Below the pieces are notes generated by a model, which did no database searches, was not told the DNA's origin, and saw only the letters and a program-made list of their open reading frames with translations. A stretch of 64,000 bases of DNA, from assembly GCA_951813555.1 (NCBI GenBank), contig OX638344.1:2757076-2821075 (forward strand). The letters run 5' to 3'. Shown here piece by piece: positions 15,921 to 24,435 of the stretch (positions are counted from its first letter, which is position 1; every line of letters starts with the position of its first letter). This stretch comes from an uncultured Acidimicrobiales bacterium (GTDB taxonomy: Bacteria; Actinomycetota; Acidimicrobiia; Acidimicrobiales; Bin134). Position numbers and translations under genes: made by a program.

Positions 15921-17030
15921 TCAAATCGCGTCGACGGACAGCACGCGCGTCTCGAGTTGGGTGGGCTCTTCGGTGGGAAGCAGGTAGCGCCAGAAGATGG
16001 TGCCGGTGGGGGCACCGGCGGTGTCCAGCCAGTTGGGGACGCCGGGGTCGCGATGGGCGAGGATCATGCGGAACGAACCATCGGGCTCGAGCACCGTTTG
16101 GCGTCGATTCAGGGACACCCGTCGGCCCCGGTACGGCGGAGTCTGGATGAAGCGGTTGTTGAGCACCACGTTGGCGAACCGGCATTGCGGGAACCGGCCC
16201 CGAATCTCAAGCGCCTCGTCAGGACCTAGCTGATAGCGGGTCGAGCGGTAGGCGTTGTCGGCGGCGGCGTAGCCAATGGCCCGATTTCCTTCATCGAGCG
16301 GAGGATTTGTGAACTCGTTGGGAACAGATGAGCTCCACGCCAGTGGTTCCCGCGGGCCCGAGGGCCGGTCCACGGTAACGCTGCGAAGAAAGGTGATCGC
16401 CCGCTGGAGTCCTTCGGCGCAGGCTTCATCATCGGGAATGGCCGGCGGACCGGGATCGACCGTAGGCTCGATGGACAGGGGAACGTGCATGTTCGGGTCG
16501 GTTGCCACAGGACGATTCCACTCGAAGTAGTGCCGGGTGGTGATGCTGCCGGACTCCGGCGAGAGCGCGAGCCAATTGCCCGGCTGGGGGTTCTGGCTGA
16601 CGTGCAACTCGTAGCTCCCATCGGCGTTGATCTCGATCTCATCGTCGTTGAGCGTGGCCCCGAGCCCGCTCGACATCGCACCGCCAGCAGTTCCCTGCTC
16701 GACCGTGAACGAGGTGTAGACCGCACCGGCCAGATTCCCCCGGATCACGTAGTCGCGACCGGGATCGATGACGCTGCCGTAGTAGATGGCATCCGGGTTG
16801 TCTCCCAGCAGCTTCTTAGTGGGCGAGAACCACCGATAGAACCATGGCCGGGCCGGATCAGCCTGCGACCAGAACTCCAAGGCATGCTGCAAGCCATTCA
16901 GAGCAAACACCCGCGCCTCCGCCCGGTCGTCAGCAGTCGGCATCGCTCTGGCCTCACGCCACCAGTCGCTCTCGATCTCGCCCATCAACTCCACGAGTTC
17001 GCCCCAAACTTGCCCTGATCGGTCAGTCAT
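15921..17030 (-). CDS. DUF1214-type protein, copy 2
   Basis: The 369-residue protein is homologous to the product of 12201-13280: DPGRDYVIRGNLAGAVYTSF matches its IDGEGVYRISGHMG block, GNWLALSPESGSITTRHYFEW matches its GSWLPLDPEG block, and VPNWLDTAGAPTGTIFWRY matches its NWLDTEGRD block. The two copies flank the SDR-amidohydrolase-SRPBCC genes on opposite strands. No catalytic residue set is known to me for this family. Confidence 0.75.
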   Translation of the reverse strand: MTDRSGQVWGELVELMGEIESDWWREARAMPTADDRAEARVFALNGLQHALEFWSQADPARPWFYRWFSPTKKLLGDNPDAIYYGSVIDPGRDYVIRGNLAGAVYTSFTVEQGTAGGAMSSGLGATLNDDEIEINADGSYELHVSQNPQPGNWLALSPESGSITTRHYFEWNRPVATDPNMHVPLSIEPTVDPGPPAIPDDEACAEGLQRAITFLRSVTVDRPSGPREPLAWSSSVPNEFTNPPLDEGNRAIGYAAADNAYRSTRYQLGPDEALEIRGRFPQCRFANVVLNNRFIQTPPYRGRRVSLNRRQTVLEPDGSFRMILAHRDPGVPNWLDTAGAPTGTIFWRYLLPTEEPTQLETRVLSVDAI

Positions 17031-17141
17031 CTGATCTTCCTTGCTTCAGCAGCCGCACGTCGGTTGAACAGCATCGGCATCGCTAGGCAACGGTAGGCCC
17101 AAGGCGCTCCGACCTGCCAGGTTCAAGCTCAGATACCCGAA

Positions 17142-17573
17142 TTAGTGGTCCGGATCGAGCAGCGGGCCGAAAGCGGCGGCACACCGCTGGGAGTCGTAGA
17201 ACTCGCGGAAGCGGCTGATCAGGCCGTCGCGGAATTCCACCAGCGTGATATAGCTGTTCTGATAACGCTCCCCCGAACCAAGCATGTGGCCATCGCTGTG
17301 GTACTCGACCAGAAAGCAATCAGGGTCGGTGAGTTCGTAAATCTCGGTGATGTGGAAGGCCATGCTCACTAGGCCGTACGAAGTGGACAGCCGGTCATAA
17401 ACCGCCTGTCTGCCAAACGTGCGTGAGGGCGTCCCGGTAAACGAGAACGGAGCTTCGAACACGATTTCGTCGTGCCAGTGCATTGACAACGCATCGACAT
17501 CGCCAGTGGCTATCAGATCGAAGTATTCACGGATACGCTTGAGGTTGGCTGCTCGGCCAGCACCTAGGCCCAC
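17142..17573 (-). CDS. SnoaL-like (NTF2-fold) protein
   Basis: This 143-residue cone-shaped NTF2-like protein contains LKRIREYFDLIATGDVDALS, HWHDEIVFEAPFS and LVEFRDGLISRFREFYDS, a typical SnoaL_2 layout. Members are cyclases, isomerases or hydrolases on small hydrophobic substrates. The start is GTG 17573. It is the first gene of the minus-strand unit running to 14114. Confidence 0.82.
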   Translation of the reverse strand: MGLGAGRAANLKRIREYFDLIATGDVDALSMHWHDEIVFEAPFSFTGTPSRTFGRQAVYDRLSTSYGLVSMAFHITEIYELTDPDCFLVEYHSDGHMLGSGERYQNSYITLVEFRDGLISRFREFYDSQRCAAAFGPLLDPDH

Positions 17574-17675
17574 GAGCGGAATCTACCGCCTACGGATATG
17601 GCGCGTTTTCAACCGTAGACAATCTCACCCCGGGATATGCCAGCCAGCCCTAATGATCGACGCCGCGACGCTCAA

Positions 17676-17695
17676 CACTAGGGTGGTTCCTAGTG
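17676..17695. promoter_or_regulatory. Perfect 7-bp inverted repeat covering the start codon of the fusion gene
   Basis: CACTAGG (17676-17682) and CCTAGTG (17689-17695) are exact complements around a 6-base spacer. The last three bases are the GTG start of the epimerase-Ddn gene. As RNA it would be a hairpin hiding the start codon. As DNA it would be a dyad operator at the transcription or translation start. Confidence 0.6.
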
Positions 17696-19210
17696 CGGGT
17701 GATGATCACGGGGGCAACAGGATTCATAGGCGGACACACCGCGGCGCGCGCCATTCAGGCTGGTCACGAAGTCTGTGCCCTGGTGAGGTCGCCCGAAAAG
17801 CTTGAAGACCTCCGTGTGGCCTTCAATTTGCCCGCTATAGACCATGTAGCAGGAGACATGACAGATCCAGCTGCCGTCAAGGCGGCCCTCGAAGGCGCCG
17901 ACGCGGTCATCCACTGCGCCGCCGTTGTGTCTCTCGACGCTCGGGGCAACGCCCAGGGAATTGAGAACAGCATCGACGGTGCCCGGCTTGTGCTCCATCA
18001 GGCTCATGCCAAGGGGCTTGACCCGATCATTCATGTCTCCAGTGTCGCTGCCCTGTTCGAACCTGGAGCTGGAGCGCTCACCACCGACCACCCGCCCTCA
18101 TCGGCCGGCTACTCCTACGGCCAGGCCAAGGCTGACGCAGAGATGGTGGCCCGGAAGCTTCAAGCCGATAGTGCACCCATCACGATCGTCTATCCCAGCG
18201 CGGTGATCGGCCCGCCTGCGGGGTCGGCTTTCGGCGAGGCCAGCGAAGACATGGCCCGATTCACCGCATCCGGCATCATTCCCACCCGCCGGGCCGCGGT
18301 GGCGATCTCCGATGTCCGAGACATGGCCTCGCTCCTCGTTGCGCTGCTCGAACCGGGCCATGGACCTCGTCGTGTCATGTGCGGCGGTCATTTGGTCGAC
18401 ATGAACCTCTTCGCCCGCATCCACCGCGACTTCACTGGTCGAAGGTTCCCCATGATGCCGCTTCCCCCATCAGCCCTCCGGGGGGTGGGCCGTATGGCTG
18501 ATGCCATTCGGCGTGTTGTGCCCATCAACGCAGCGATGAACAGATTCAGCATGAGCGTGCTCACCCAGTGGGAGGGATCGGAAGACAGCGATCTCGCCAC
18601 CTACGGGGTGGAGTTCCGCGCCATAGAGGAGACTTTCGCTGACAGCTTGGTTGCTTGGCACGAAGCCGGCCTGCTCACTGACCGACAGTTTGGGAGAGGA
18701 CTCTCCTCCCCCAATCCCCGCACCGCGCCAACGCCGCCCAAGGGATTCCGGATGCCCCCCGGAGTGGTCCTCTCTCGCCCCTTCCGCGCCATCGGTCCTC
18801 ACGTCGTCCCACAGTTCCACCGGATGATCAACCGGCTCACCCGGGGAAGAACACTGCTCGATTCCTCCGCACAACCCATGCTCATGCTCTTCTCTATAGG
18901 CGCCAAGACCGGCCATACCCGAGAGACCCCGCTCGGCGCAGTTCCGCTTGAAGAGGGCCGCTTCTTGGTGGTGGGCAGCAACTTCGCCCGCCAAGATCAT
19001 CCGGCCTGGACAGCCAACCTTCTGGCCAACCCCGATGCTGAGATCGCGTTCCGCGGCCAGCGGACTCCGGTGCGGGCTCGACTCCTATCCGGTGCCGAAC
19101 GTGAGGCGAGATGGCTGACCGCGGTGGACTGGTATCCGCTGTGGACCCGGTACGACGCCATAACTGAGCGCGAGCTGCGCTTGTTCGAACTCGAACCCAT
19201 AACCGAGTGA
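17693..19210 (+). CDS. Fusion of NAD(P)-dependent epimerase/SDR with a Ddn-like (F420-type) reductase domain
   Basis: The protein is 505 residues. Residues 1 to about 330 are an extended SDR: ITGATGFIGGHTAARA at the N-terminus, VIHCAAVVSLDA, HVSSVAALFEPG, and Tyr/Lys in GYSYGQAKAD. Residues about 360-505 match the Ddn/DUF385 split-barrel family: PMLMLFSIGAKTGHTRETPL, FLVVGSNFARQDHPAWTANL and WTRYDAITERELRLFELEP. Ddn proteins are F420H2-dependent quinone or nitro reductases. One polypeptide would thus join a nicotinamide-dependent and a deazaflavin-dependent site. There is no stop between the domains and both look complete. Confidence 0.85.
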   Translation: MRVMITGATGFIGGHTAARAIQAGHEVCALVRSPEKLEDLRVAFNLPAIDHVAGDMTDPAAVKAALEGADAVIHCAAVVSLDARGNAQGIENSIDGARLVLHQAHAKGLDPIIHVSSVAALFEPGAGALTTDHPPSSAGYSYGQAKADAEMVARKLQADSAPITIVYPSAVIGPPAGSAFGEASEDMARFTASGIIPTRRAAVAISDVRDMASLLVALLEPGHGPRRVMCGGHLVDMNLFARIHRDFTGRRFPMMPLPPSALRGVGRMADAIRRVVPINAAMNRFSMSVLTQWEGSEDSDLATYGVEFRAIEETFADSLVAWHEAGLLTDRQFGRGLSSPNPRTAPTPPKGFRMPPGVVLSRPFRAIGPHVVPQFHRMINRLTRGRTLLDSSAQPMLMLFSIGAKTGHTRETPLGAVPLEEGRFLVVGSNFARQDHPAWTANLLANPDAEIAFRGQRTPVRARLLSGAEREARWLTAVDWYPLWTRYDAITERELRLFELEPITE

Positions 19211-19259
19211 GAGGGCAGCTAGGTAACTGGCCCCCCCGGTATCTTCGTCGAGCGGACTC

Positions 19260-20549
19260 CTAGTGGTAGGTCAGATACTCGTTTAACTCCCAGTCGGTGA
19301 CCGCTTGGGAGAAGCGGCGCCACTCCTCTCGCTTCATGGCCACGAAGTTGGCCACAAGTTCTGAGCCCACGGCTTCGGCCAAGGCCTGGTCGGCCTCTAG
19401 GGCATCAAGGGCCAGGCTCAGGTTCTCGGGAGCGCAGCGCTCTGTATTTGCGGTCTCTAGGCCGTCGCCCTCCTCGCACGGGGGTGGCGAGATTTGGCCC
19501 TTCGCCCCGAGGAGCGCGGCCTGCAACAGCGCCGCGGTGGCCACGTAGGGATTCGACGCGCCATCGGGCAGTCGGTTCTCCAGACGGGTGGCAGCACCGC
19601 GATCGCGGGGAACGCGAACCGCCACGGCGCGGTGGTCGTACCCCCAATTGGCCCAATAGCCCGACAACTGCCCGGGAATGAGCCGCTTGTAGGCGTTCAC
19701 GGTGGGGGCGCACAGCGCGGTCAGCGCCTCGTGATGTTCGAGCATGCCCCCGATGCCGTGGTGGGCAAGGGCGGTGAGCCCATCGGCGGCCTGCGGATCT
19801 TGGAACAGATGTTGGCCAGCTTCATTCTGGAAGCTGATGTTCACGTGGAGCCCGTTGCCGCCGCGATCGCCAAAGGGTCGGCCGAGAAACGTCAACAGGA
19901 GCCCGTGCCGGGCGGCGACCTCTCGGCACAGCAGCTTGAGGAGAAAGGTGTTGTCGATCGCCTCAAGGGGCTCCTGGTGCTCGATGGTGAACTCGAACTG
20001 AGGCGTGTCGTACTCGCTGGCGATGGTCTCCAACCCGATGCCCGAGGTTGCGGCCGCGGCCATGATGTCGTCCAGCAATCCGGTGGGGTCCACCAGCGGG
20101 CCGGTTCCGTAGCAATGCGAACCTGGGGTGTCCCACTTCTCCCAGCCCCCCTTTCCGTCGGGCTGAAGCACGTAGGCCTCAAGCTCGATCCCGACTCTGG
20201 CCCGGTACCCGGAGGCTTCGAGGTCATCGACCGCCTTGGCCAACGCGTTCCGAGGCGAAATGGCGAGCGGCTTGCCGTCCTGGACGAGATCGCCGATGAC
20301 CACCCCGGTCGCCTCCTGCCAGCATTCTCTGACCCGTTCTAGGTCGTAGACAGCACGGAAATCACCGAGTCCGTCGAGCACTTCGGCACCGGGGGCTGGA
20401 ATCAAGGCCCGGTCGTATCCCACCCCGAAGATGGCGATGGAGAAGCCCACCTCCCCGGTGGCCGCGGCCATCGGAATGTATTTTCCGCGGGCGAAGCCGA
20501 ACATGTCGGGGTAGAGCACCCGCACTCTGGTGTGGTCAGGATTGGCCAT
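19260..20549 (-). CDS. Glutamine synthetase-family ligase
   Basis: The 429-residue protein has GS blocks: the N-terminal beta-grasp (VRVLYPDMFGFARGKYIP), VGIELEAYVLQ (metal Glu), GNGLHVNISFQNEAG (metal His), ANWGYDHRAVAVRVPRD and RLENRLPDGASNPYVATAALL. It lacks the adenylylation loop and is not a classical GlnA. Relatives gamma-glutamylate amines such as polyamines or anilines. Its start overlaps the stop of the molybdopterin hydroxylase gene by 14 bp, so both are co-expressed, possibly to process a purine-derived or aromatic amine. Confidence 0.88.
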   Translation of the reverse strand: MANPDHTRVRVLYPDMFGFARGKYIPMAAATGEVGFSIAIFGVGYDRALIPAPGAEVLDGLGDFRAVYDLERVRECWQEATGVVIGDLVQDGKPLAISPRNALAKAVDDLEASGYRARVGIELEAYVLQPDGKGGWEKWDTPGSHCYGTGPLVDPTGLLDDIMAAAATSGIGLETIASEYDTPQFEFTIEHQEPLEAIDNTFLLKLLCREVAARHGLLLTFLGRPFGDRGGNGLHVNISFQNEAGQHLFQDPQAADGLTALAHHGIGGMLEHHEALTALCAPTVNAYKRLIPGQLSGYWANWGYDHRAVAVRVPRDRGAATRLENRLPDGASNPYVATAALLQAALLGAKGQISPPPCEEGDGLETANTERCAPENLSLALDALEADQALAEAVGSELVANFVAMKREEWRRFSQAVTDWELNEYLTYH

Positions 20550-22845
20550 GGAGCACCTCCCATATCCGGTTCGGTGAAAGTGGTGTGGTCACGTTGGTCC
20601 AGTCCACGTCGGGCAGCGCAGCGCAGACAGCATTCACGACCGCAGCGTAGGCGCCGTTGGTTCCCCCCTCCCCCATCCCCTTCATCCCCCCTGGGGTGTA
20701 CGGACTGGGGATCTCCATGTGCTCGATGCGGATGTCGGGCATCGTCGCGCTGTCGGGAACGTGATAGTCGAGCAACGTGGACATCAGCGGCTGGCCATTG
20801 CTGTCGTAGACGAACTCCTCGATCAGCGCCGCGCCCAGACCCTGCGCCACACCCCCCTCGATCTGGCCTTCGACGATGGTGGGGTTGACCAAGGTGCCGC
20901 AGTCGCTCACCACCACATAGTCCTCCACGGCTACCTGTCCGGTGCCGGGATCAACGGCCACCCGGCAAGCGTGGGTGGCATAAGAAAACGTGGCGCTGAC
21001 GGGGTCATAGGAGTACGACTCCGACAGCCCAGGCTCGATCCCTTCGGGAAGCCGAAATCCCTGCCAGGCCCGTTTGGCCACGTCGGGCAGGCCAACCCCG
21101 ATTTCCGTTCCCGCCACGCGAGCTTGACCTTCACCGAGCTCGATGTCGGCCGGACTCGCCTCCAGCATCTCGGCCGCGATGGCTCTGATTTTGTCCGCTA
21201 CCCGCTGGGAGGCGACTACCGCGGCTCCACCGCCCACGGCAATCGATCGCGAGGCGGCCGTGCCGTACGGCGAATACGGGGAGGTGTCGGTGTCGCCGTG
21301 CACCAGCTCAATCGTGTCCAGCCCCACGCCGAGTTCGTCGGCGACCAGCTGGGGGATGGTTGTCTCCAGACCTTGGCCATGGGGAGAGACCCCGGTTGCC
21401 ACTCGAACCGACCCGTCGGGCTCGATACGGATGTCGGCGCTCTCGAATCCTCCGATGCTGAGGCCGATGAATTCGTTCGCGGTGCTCGGCCCGATCCCGG
21501 CCATCTGCACGTAGCAGCAATAGCCGATTCCGCGGAGCCGCCCATCGTCAGGAGCGTCAGGGCCGCTGTTGATGAGCTGGCTGGCCCGCCGAAGCGATTG
21601 CGGGTAGTCGCCGTTGTCAAACTCGATCATGGTTCGAATCCGATACGGCAGCTCTTCGGGACCGATCATGTTCTGAAGCCGAAGCTCTACCGGATCACGA
21701 CCCAGCTCCGCGGCCACCCGGTCGACCACTCGCTCGCGAATGAATGCCGCCTGGGTCTGTCCGAATCCCCGGTAGGCGCCTGTGGTCATGGTGTTGGTGG
21801 CCACCACCCGGCCCAGGCAGCGCACGGCATCCCAACGGTAGGGCCCGGGCACAACACCGAACACGGTGAACAGGGGTCCACCGCCGAATACCGTGAACCG
21901 AGCCCCGGCGTTCCGCAAACCCTCCACTCGCAGCCCCCGCAGAGTTCCGTCATTGTCGAACGCCACCTCGATGTCGTGTATCTCATCGCGGGCATGGGTG
22001 GTGGCTATTAGGGATTCGGATCGGTCTTCGACCCATTTCACCGGTCGACCCAAGTCCATGGCCGCCGCGGCCACGATGACCTCGTCCTCGTACACATGGT
22101 CTTTGAGTCCGAAGCCGCCCCCGACATCGGGAGCGATCACCCGCACTTGGCTCTGAGCCATGCCCAGCGCTTCGCACAACGAGTCGCGCACCGAATGCGG
22201 TGCTTGCGTCGAGGTGTAGGCCGTGAGCTTCCCCTGGGGTCCGGGCACCGCAACAATCCCCCTCCCCTCAATGGCCAACCCGTGAACCCGCCCGATCCGC
22301 AGCCTCATTTGCAGCGTGCGATCTGCCGCCGCGAACACCGCCTCCGTGTGATCCCAAGAATCGCCCGCTTCGAACGAAGCCAGCACGTTGGAACCGAGCT
22401 CGGGATACAACAGCGCCGTGTCGGCAGCCAGTGCTGCGTCGATCTCCAACACCGGGTCAAGGTCTTCGATGTCTAGGCCAACCCGTTCGGCCTGGTCTTC
22501 GGCCAGATACCGAGAATCAGCGATGGCCACGGCGATTGGCTGGCCCACGTACCGCATTACGTTGTCGATCACCGGTGTGGAGCGCTGCTGCTGGTTGCCC
22601 AATATCCACAGGACGGGCAGCTCGCCCGGAACGAGTTCTGCCAGCCGATCGGGGCTGTAGACCGTGGCGGGGCCGTCGTCGGCAGGATCGAATCCGATCA
22701 GGCGCCCGTGGGCTACCGGACTCCTGACAATGGCGGCATGGACCATGCCAGGCAGCACGATGTCGTCGAGGTAACGACCCGTGGCGCGTAGCAACCCGTC
22801 GTCGTTAGTGCGGGGAACCCGCTGGCCGACCAACCGGTGCTTCAT
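20536..22845 (-). CDS. Xanthine dehydrogenase-family molybdopterin-binding large subunit
   Basis: The 769-residue protein is a CoxL/XdhA-like large subunit. It opens LVGQRVPRTNDDGLLRATG, then has GGGFGLKDHVYEDEV, TTGAYRGFGQTQAAF and a late GMKGMGEGGTNGA carrying the catalytic Glu. These bind Mo-pterin cytosine dinucleotide and hydroxylate a carbon next to nitrogen or an aldehyde. The [2Fe-2S] small subunit and FAD medium subunit genes it would need are not in this window. The neighbourhood of purine deaminases and a nucleoside transporter points to a purine or related heterocycle. Confidence 0.93.
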   Translation of the reverse strand: MKHRLVGQRVPRTNDDGLLRATGRYLDDIVLPGMVHAAIVRSPVAHGRLIGFDPADDGPATVYSPDRLAELVPGELPVLWILGNQQQRSTPVIDNVMRYVGQPIAVAIADSRYLAEDQAERVGLDIEDLDPVLEIDAALAADTALLYPELGSNVLASFEAGDSWDHTEAVFAAADRTLQMRLRIGRVHGLAIEGRGIVAVPGPQGKLTAYTSTQAPHSVRDSLCEALGMAQSQVRVIAPDVGGGFGLKDHVYEDEVIVAAAAMDLGRPVKWVEDRSESLIATTHARDEIHDIEVAFDNDGTLRGLRVEGLRNAGARFTVFGGGPLFTVFGVVPGPYRWDAVRCLGRVVATNTMTTGAYRGFGQTQAAFIRERVVDRVAAELGRDPVELRLQNMIGPEELPYRIRTMIEFDNGDYPQSLRRASQLINSGPDAPDDGRLRGIGYCCYVQMAGIGPSTANEFIGLSIGGFESADIRIEPDGSVRVATGVSPHGQGLETTIPQLVADELGVGLDTIELVHGDTDTSPYSPYGTAASRSIAVGGGAAVVASQRVADKIRAIAAEMLEASPADIELGEGQARVAGTEIGVGLPDVAKRAWQGFRLPEGIEPGLSESYSYDPVSATFSYATHACRVAVDPGTGQVAVEDYVVVSDCGTLVNPTIVEGQIEGGVAQGLGAALIEEFVYDSNGQPLMSTLLDYHVPDSATMPDIRIEHMEIPSPYTPGGMKGMGEGGTNGAYAAVVNAVCAALPDVDWTNVTTPLSPNRIWEVLHGQS

Positions 22846-22848
22846 AGG

Positions 22849-22860
22849 TGTCGCGACACT
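22849..22860. promoter_or_regulatory. 12-bp perfect palindrome between the divergent hydroxylase and amidohydrolase genes
   Basis: GTGTCGCGACAC is perfectly self-complementary. It lies 3 bases before the hydroxylase start codon and about 70 bases before the divergent amidohydrolase gene that leads the transporter operon. Its position suits a shared repressor site. No regulator gene is found nearby. Confidence 0.5.
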
Positions 22861-22929
22861 AGCGAGCGATTGCCAGGCCCATCAGCGGCGATTGCACTGC
22901 CACCGGCTCAAAGGCGAGACTCGCAGGAG

Positions 22930-24327
22930 ATGCCAGACACCTTGATCCGCAACATCAGCCATCTGGTCACCTTCGACGAGAGCGACCGGGAAATGGAAGG
23001 TGCAGACATCCTGGTGTCCGGCCAGCGCATTGCCGCAGTCGGCCATGGCCTTGAGGTTGATGACTCGGTCGAGGTCATAGACGGCCAAGGACTACTGGTG
23101 CTCCCTGGCCTGATCAATGGGCACCAGCATCTCTACCAGGTGGGGTTGCGCTCATTTGCCGAACTGGAGCGGGCGCCCATTCACCCTTGGCTGACCGCGC
23201 TCCATGTCAAAACGCTGTATCTCTGGCGCCAGGGCCACTACACGCCGGCTTCAGTGGGCGCCGTCGCCCGAGCGGGGATGGTGGAGTCTCTACTTGGCGG
23301 GGTCACCACGGTGGCAGACCAGCACTATGTGTTCGTCGAAGGCAAGACCGAGCCCTTCATCGAGGAGATGATCGAAGGCGCCCTCGAAACCGGCATCCGG
23401 TTGCACGCCGGCCGGGGCTCGATGACCAAGGGCAAGAACCGAGGCGGCGTGGTGCCCGACATCGCCTGCCAGTCGATCGACGAGGTTCTGCGCCACTCGC
23501 AAGAGCTCATCGACAAGTACCACGACCCCGATCCCCTGGCCCGAATCAGAATCGATCTGGCTCCGTGCGGGGTGCACACCGACGAGCCTGAGATGTACCG
23601 CGAGTTCGCCCGACTGGCCGCTGAACGACCGGGAGTTGGCATGCACACCCATCTGTACGAGGTCATCGACACCGGGTTCTGCGTCGACATCTATGGCGTC
23701 ACGCCGTGGAACTTCCTCGTGCAGAACGGCTGGGACCAAGACAGGGTGTGGCTGGCCCACATGGTCGATCCGCCCCATGAGGAGATTTCCGAATTCGCCC
23801 AGGCGGGGGTGGGCATCGTGCATCTCATCGCGCCGGACCTGCGCATGGGGTGGGGGTTGGCGCCCTTGCGGAAGTACCTCGATGCCGGATGCAAGGTCGG
23901 GTTCGGGACAACGGGTTCGGCCTCCAACGATGGCTGCAACCAACTCGGCGACATCCGATTGGCAGCTCTGGCCCACCGCGACATGCATTTGCCCGCACAC
24001 AAGTGGCCGAGGGCGTACGAGTTGCTCCGGTTGGCCACGAGAGGCTCGGCCGCGTGCCTGGGACGCCACGATCTGGGAGCCATCGAACCGGGGATGGCCG
24101 CAGACATAGCCGCCTGGGATATGACCACCGTCGACCGGGTGGGGGTCCACGACGCAGTAATCGGCCTGGTTCTTGGTGGGCTCTCCGATAGAGCCTCATT
24201 GGTAATGGTGAATGGCGAGGTCGTCGTAAGGGAAGGACGCTGCACGACGGTGGACGAAGATGCCATAGCCGAAGCGGCGCGGGACGCATACCCCGTGCGT
24301 CCAGACCCAAAGCGGCGACGCAGCTGA
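22930..24327 (+). CDS. Amidohydrolase of the TrzA/AtzB/8-oxoguanine deaminase group, atypical active site
   Basis: The protein is 465 residues. H65 and H67 (GLINGHQHLYQ), H239/H241 (MHTHLYE) and H277 (WLAHMVD) are conserved zinc ligands or neighbours. The expected Asp of the family's [V/T]DGSASND motif is Thr here (GFGTTGSASND, T328), and the usual HCPSSNMR stretch reads HLIAPDLR. It may use another residue or act on another substrate. AGGAG touches the ATG at 22930 (no spacer), so initiation could instead be at TTG 22942 or upstream. It leads the BMP transporter operon. Confidence 0.82.
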   Translation: MPDTLIRNISHLVTFDESDREMEGADILVSGQRIAAVGHGLEVDDSVEVIDGQGLLVLPGLINGHQHLYQVGLRSFAELERAPIHPWLTALHVKTLYLWRQGHYTPASVGAVARAGMVESLLGGVTTVADQHYVFVEGKTEPFIEEMIEGALETGIRLHAGRGSMTKGKNRGGVVPDIACQSIDEVLRHSQELIDKYHDPDPLARIRIDLAPCGVHTDEPEMYREFARLAAERPGVGMHTHLYEVIDTGFCVDIYGVTPWNFLVQNGWDQDRVWLAHMVDPPHEEISEFAQAGVGIVHLIAPDLRMGWGLAPLRKYLDAGCKVGFGTTGSASNDGCNQLGDIRLAALAHRDMHLPAHKWPRAYELLRLATRGSAACLGRHDLGAIEPGMAADIAAWDMTTVDRVGVHDAVIGLVLGGLSDRASLVMVNGEVVVREGRCTTVDEDAIAEAARDAYPVRPDPKRRRS

Positions 24328-24435
24328 CGGCCCGCAGCCTTCGCAATCGACGCTCCTCGAAGAAAGGGCTAAGGTCGGTTGTTGTCCGACACGAGCGCTG
24401 TTCTGGTGGCAGCGCCGTACGAGGGGGAGGTACCC

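Noticed and set aside
24328-24435. Purine riboswitch ahead of the nucleoside transporter genes
   Set aside because: The 107-bp gap shows only a 5-bp stem (GTCGG/CCGAC) and none of the conserved purine-aptamer core I could recognise.
24379-24435. N-terminal extension of the nucleoside-binding lipoprotein
   Set aside because: The extra 19 residues would precede the signal peptide and disrupt it. A good ribosome-binding site lies 5 bases before GTG 24436.
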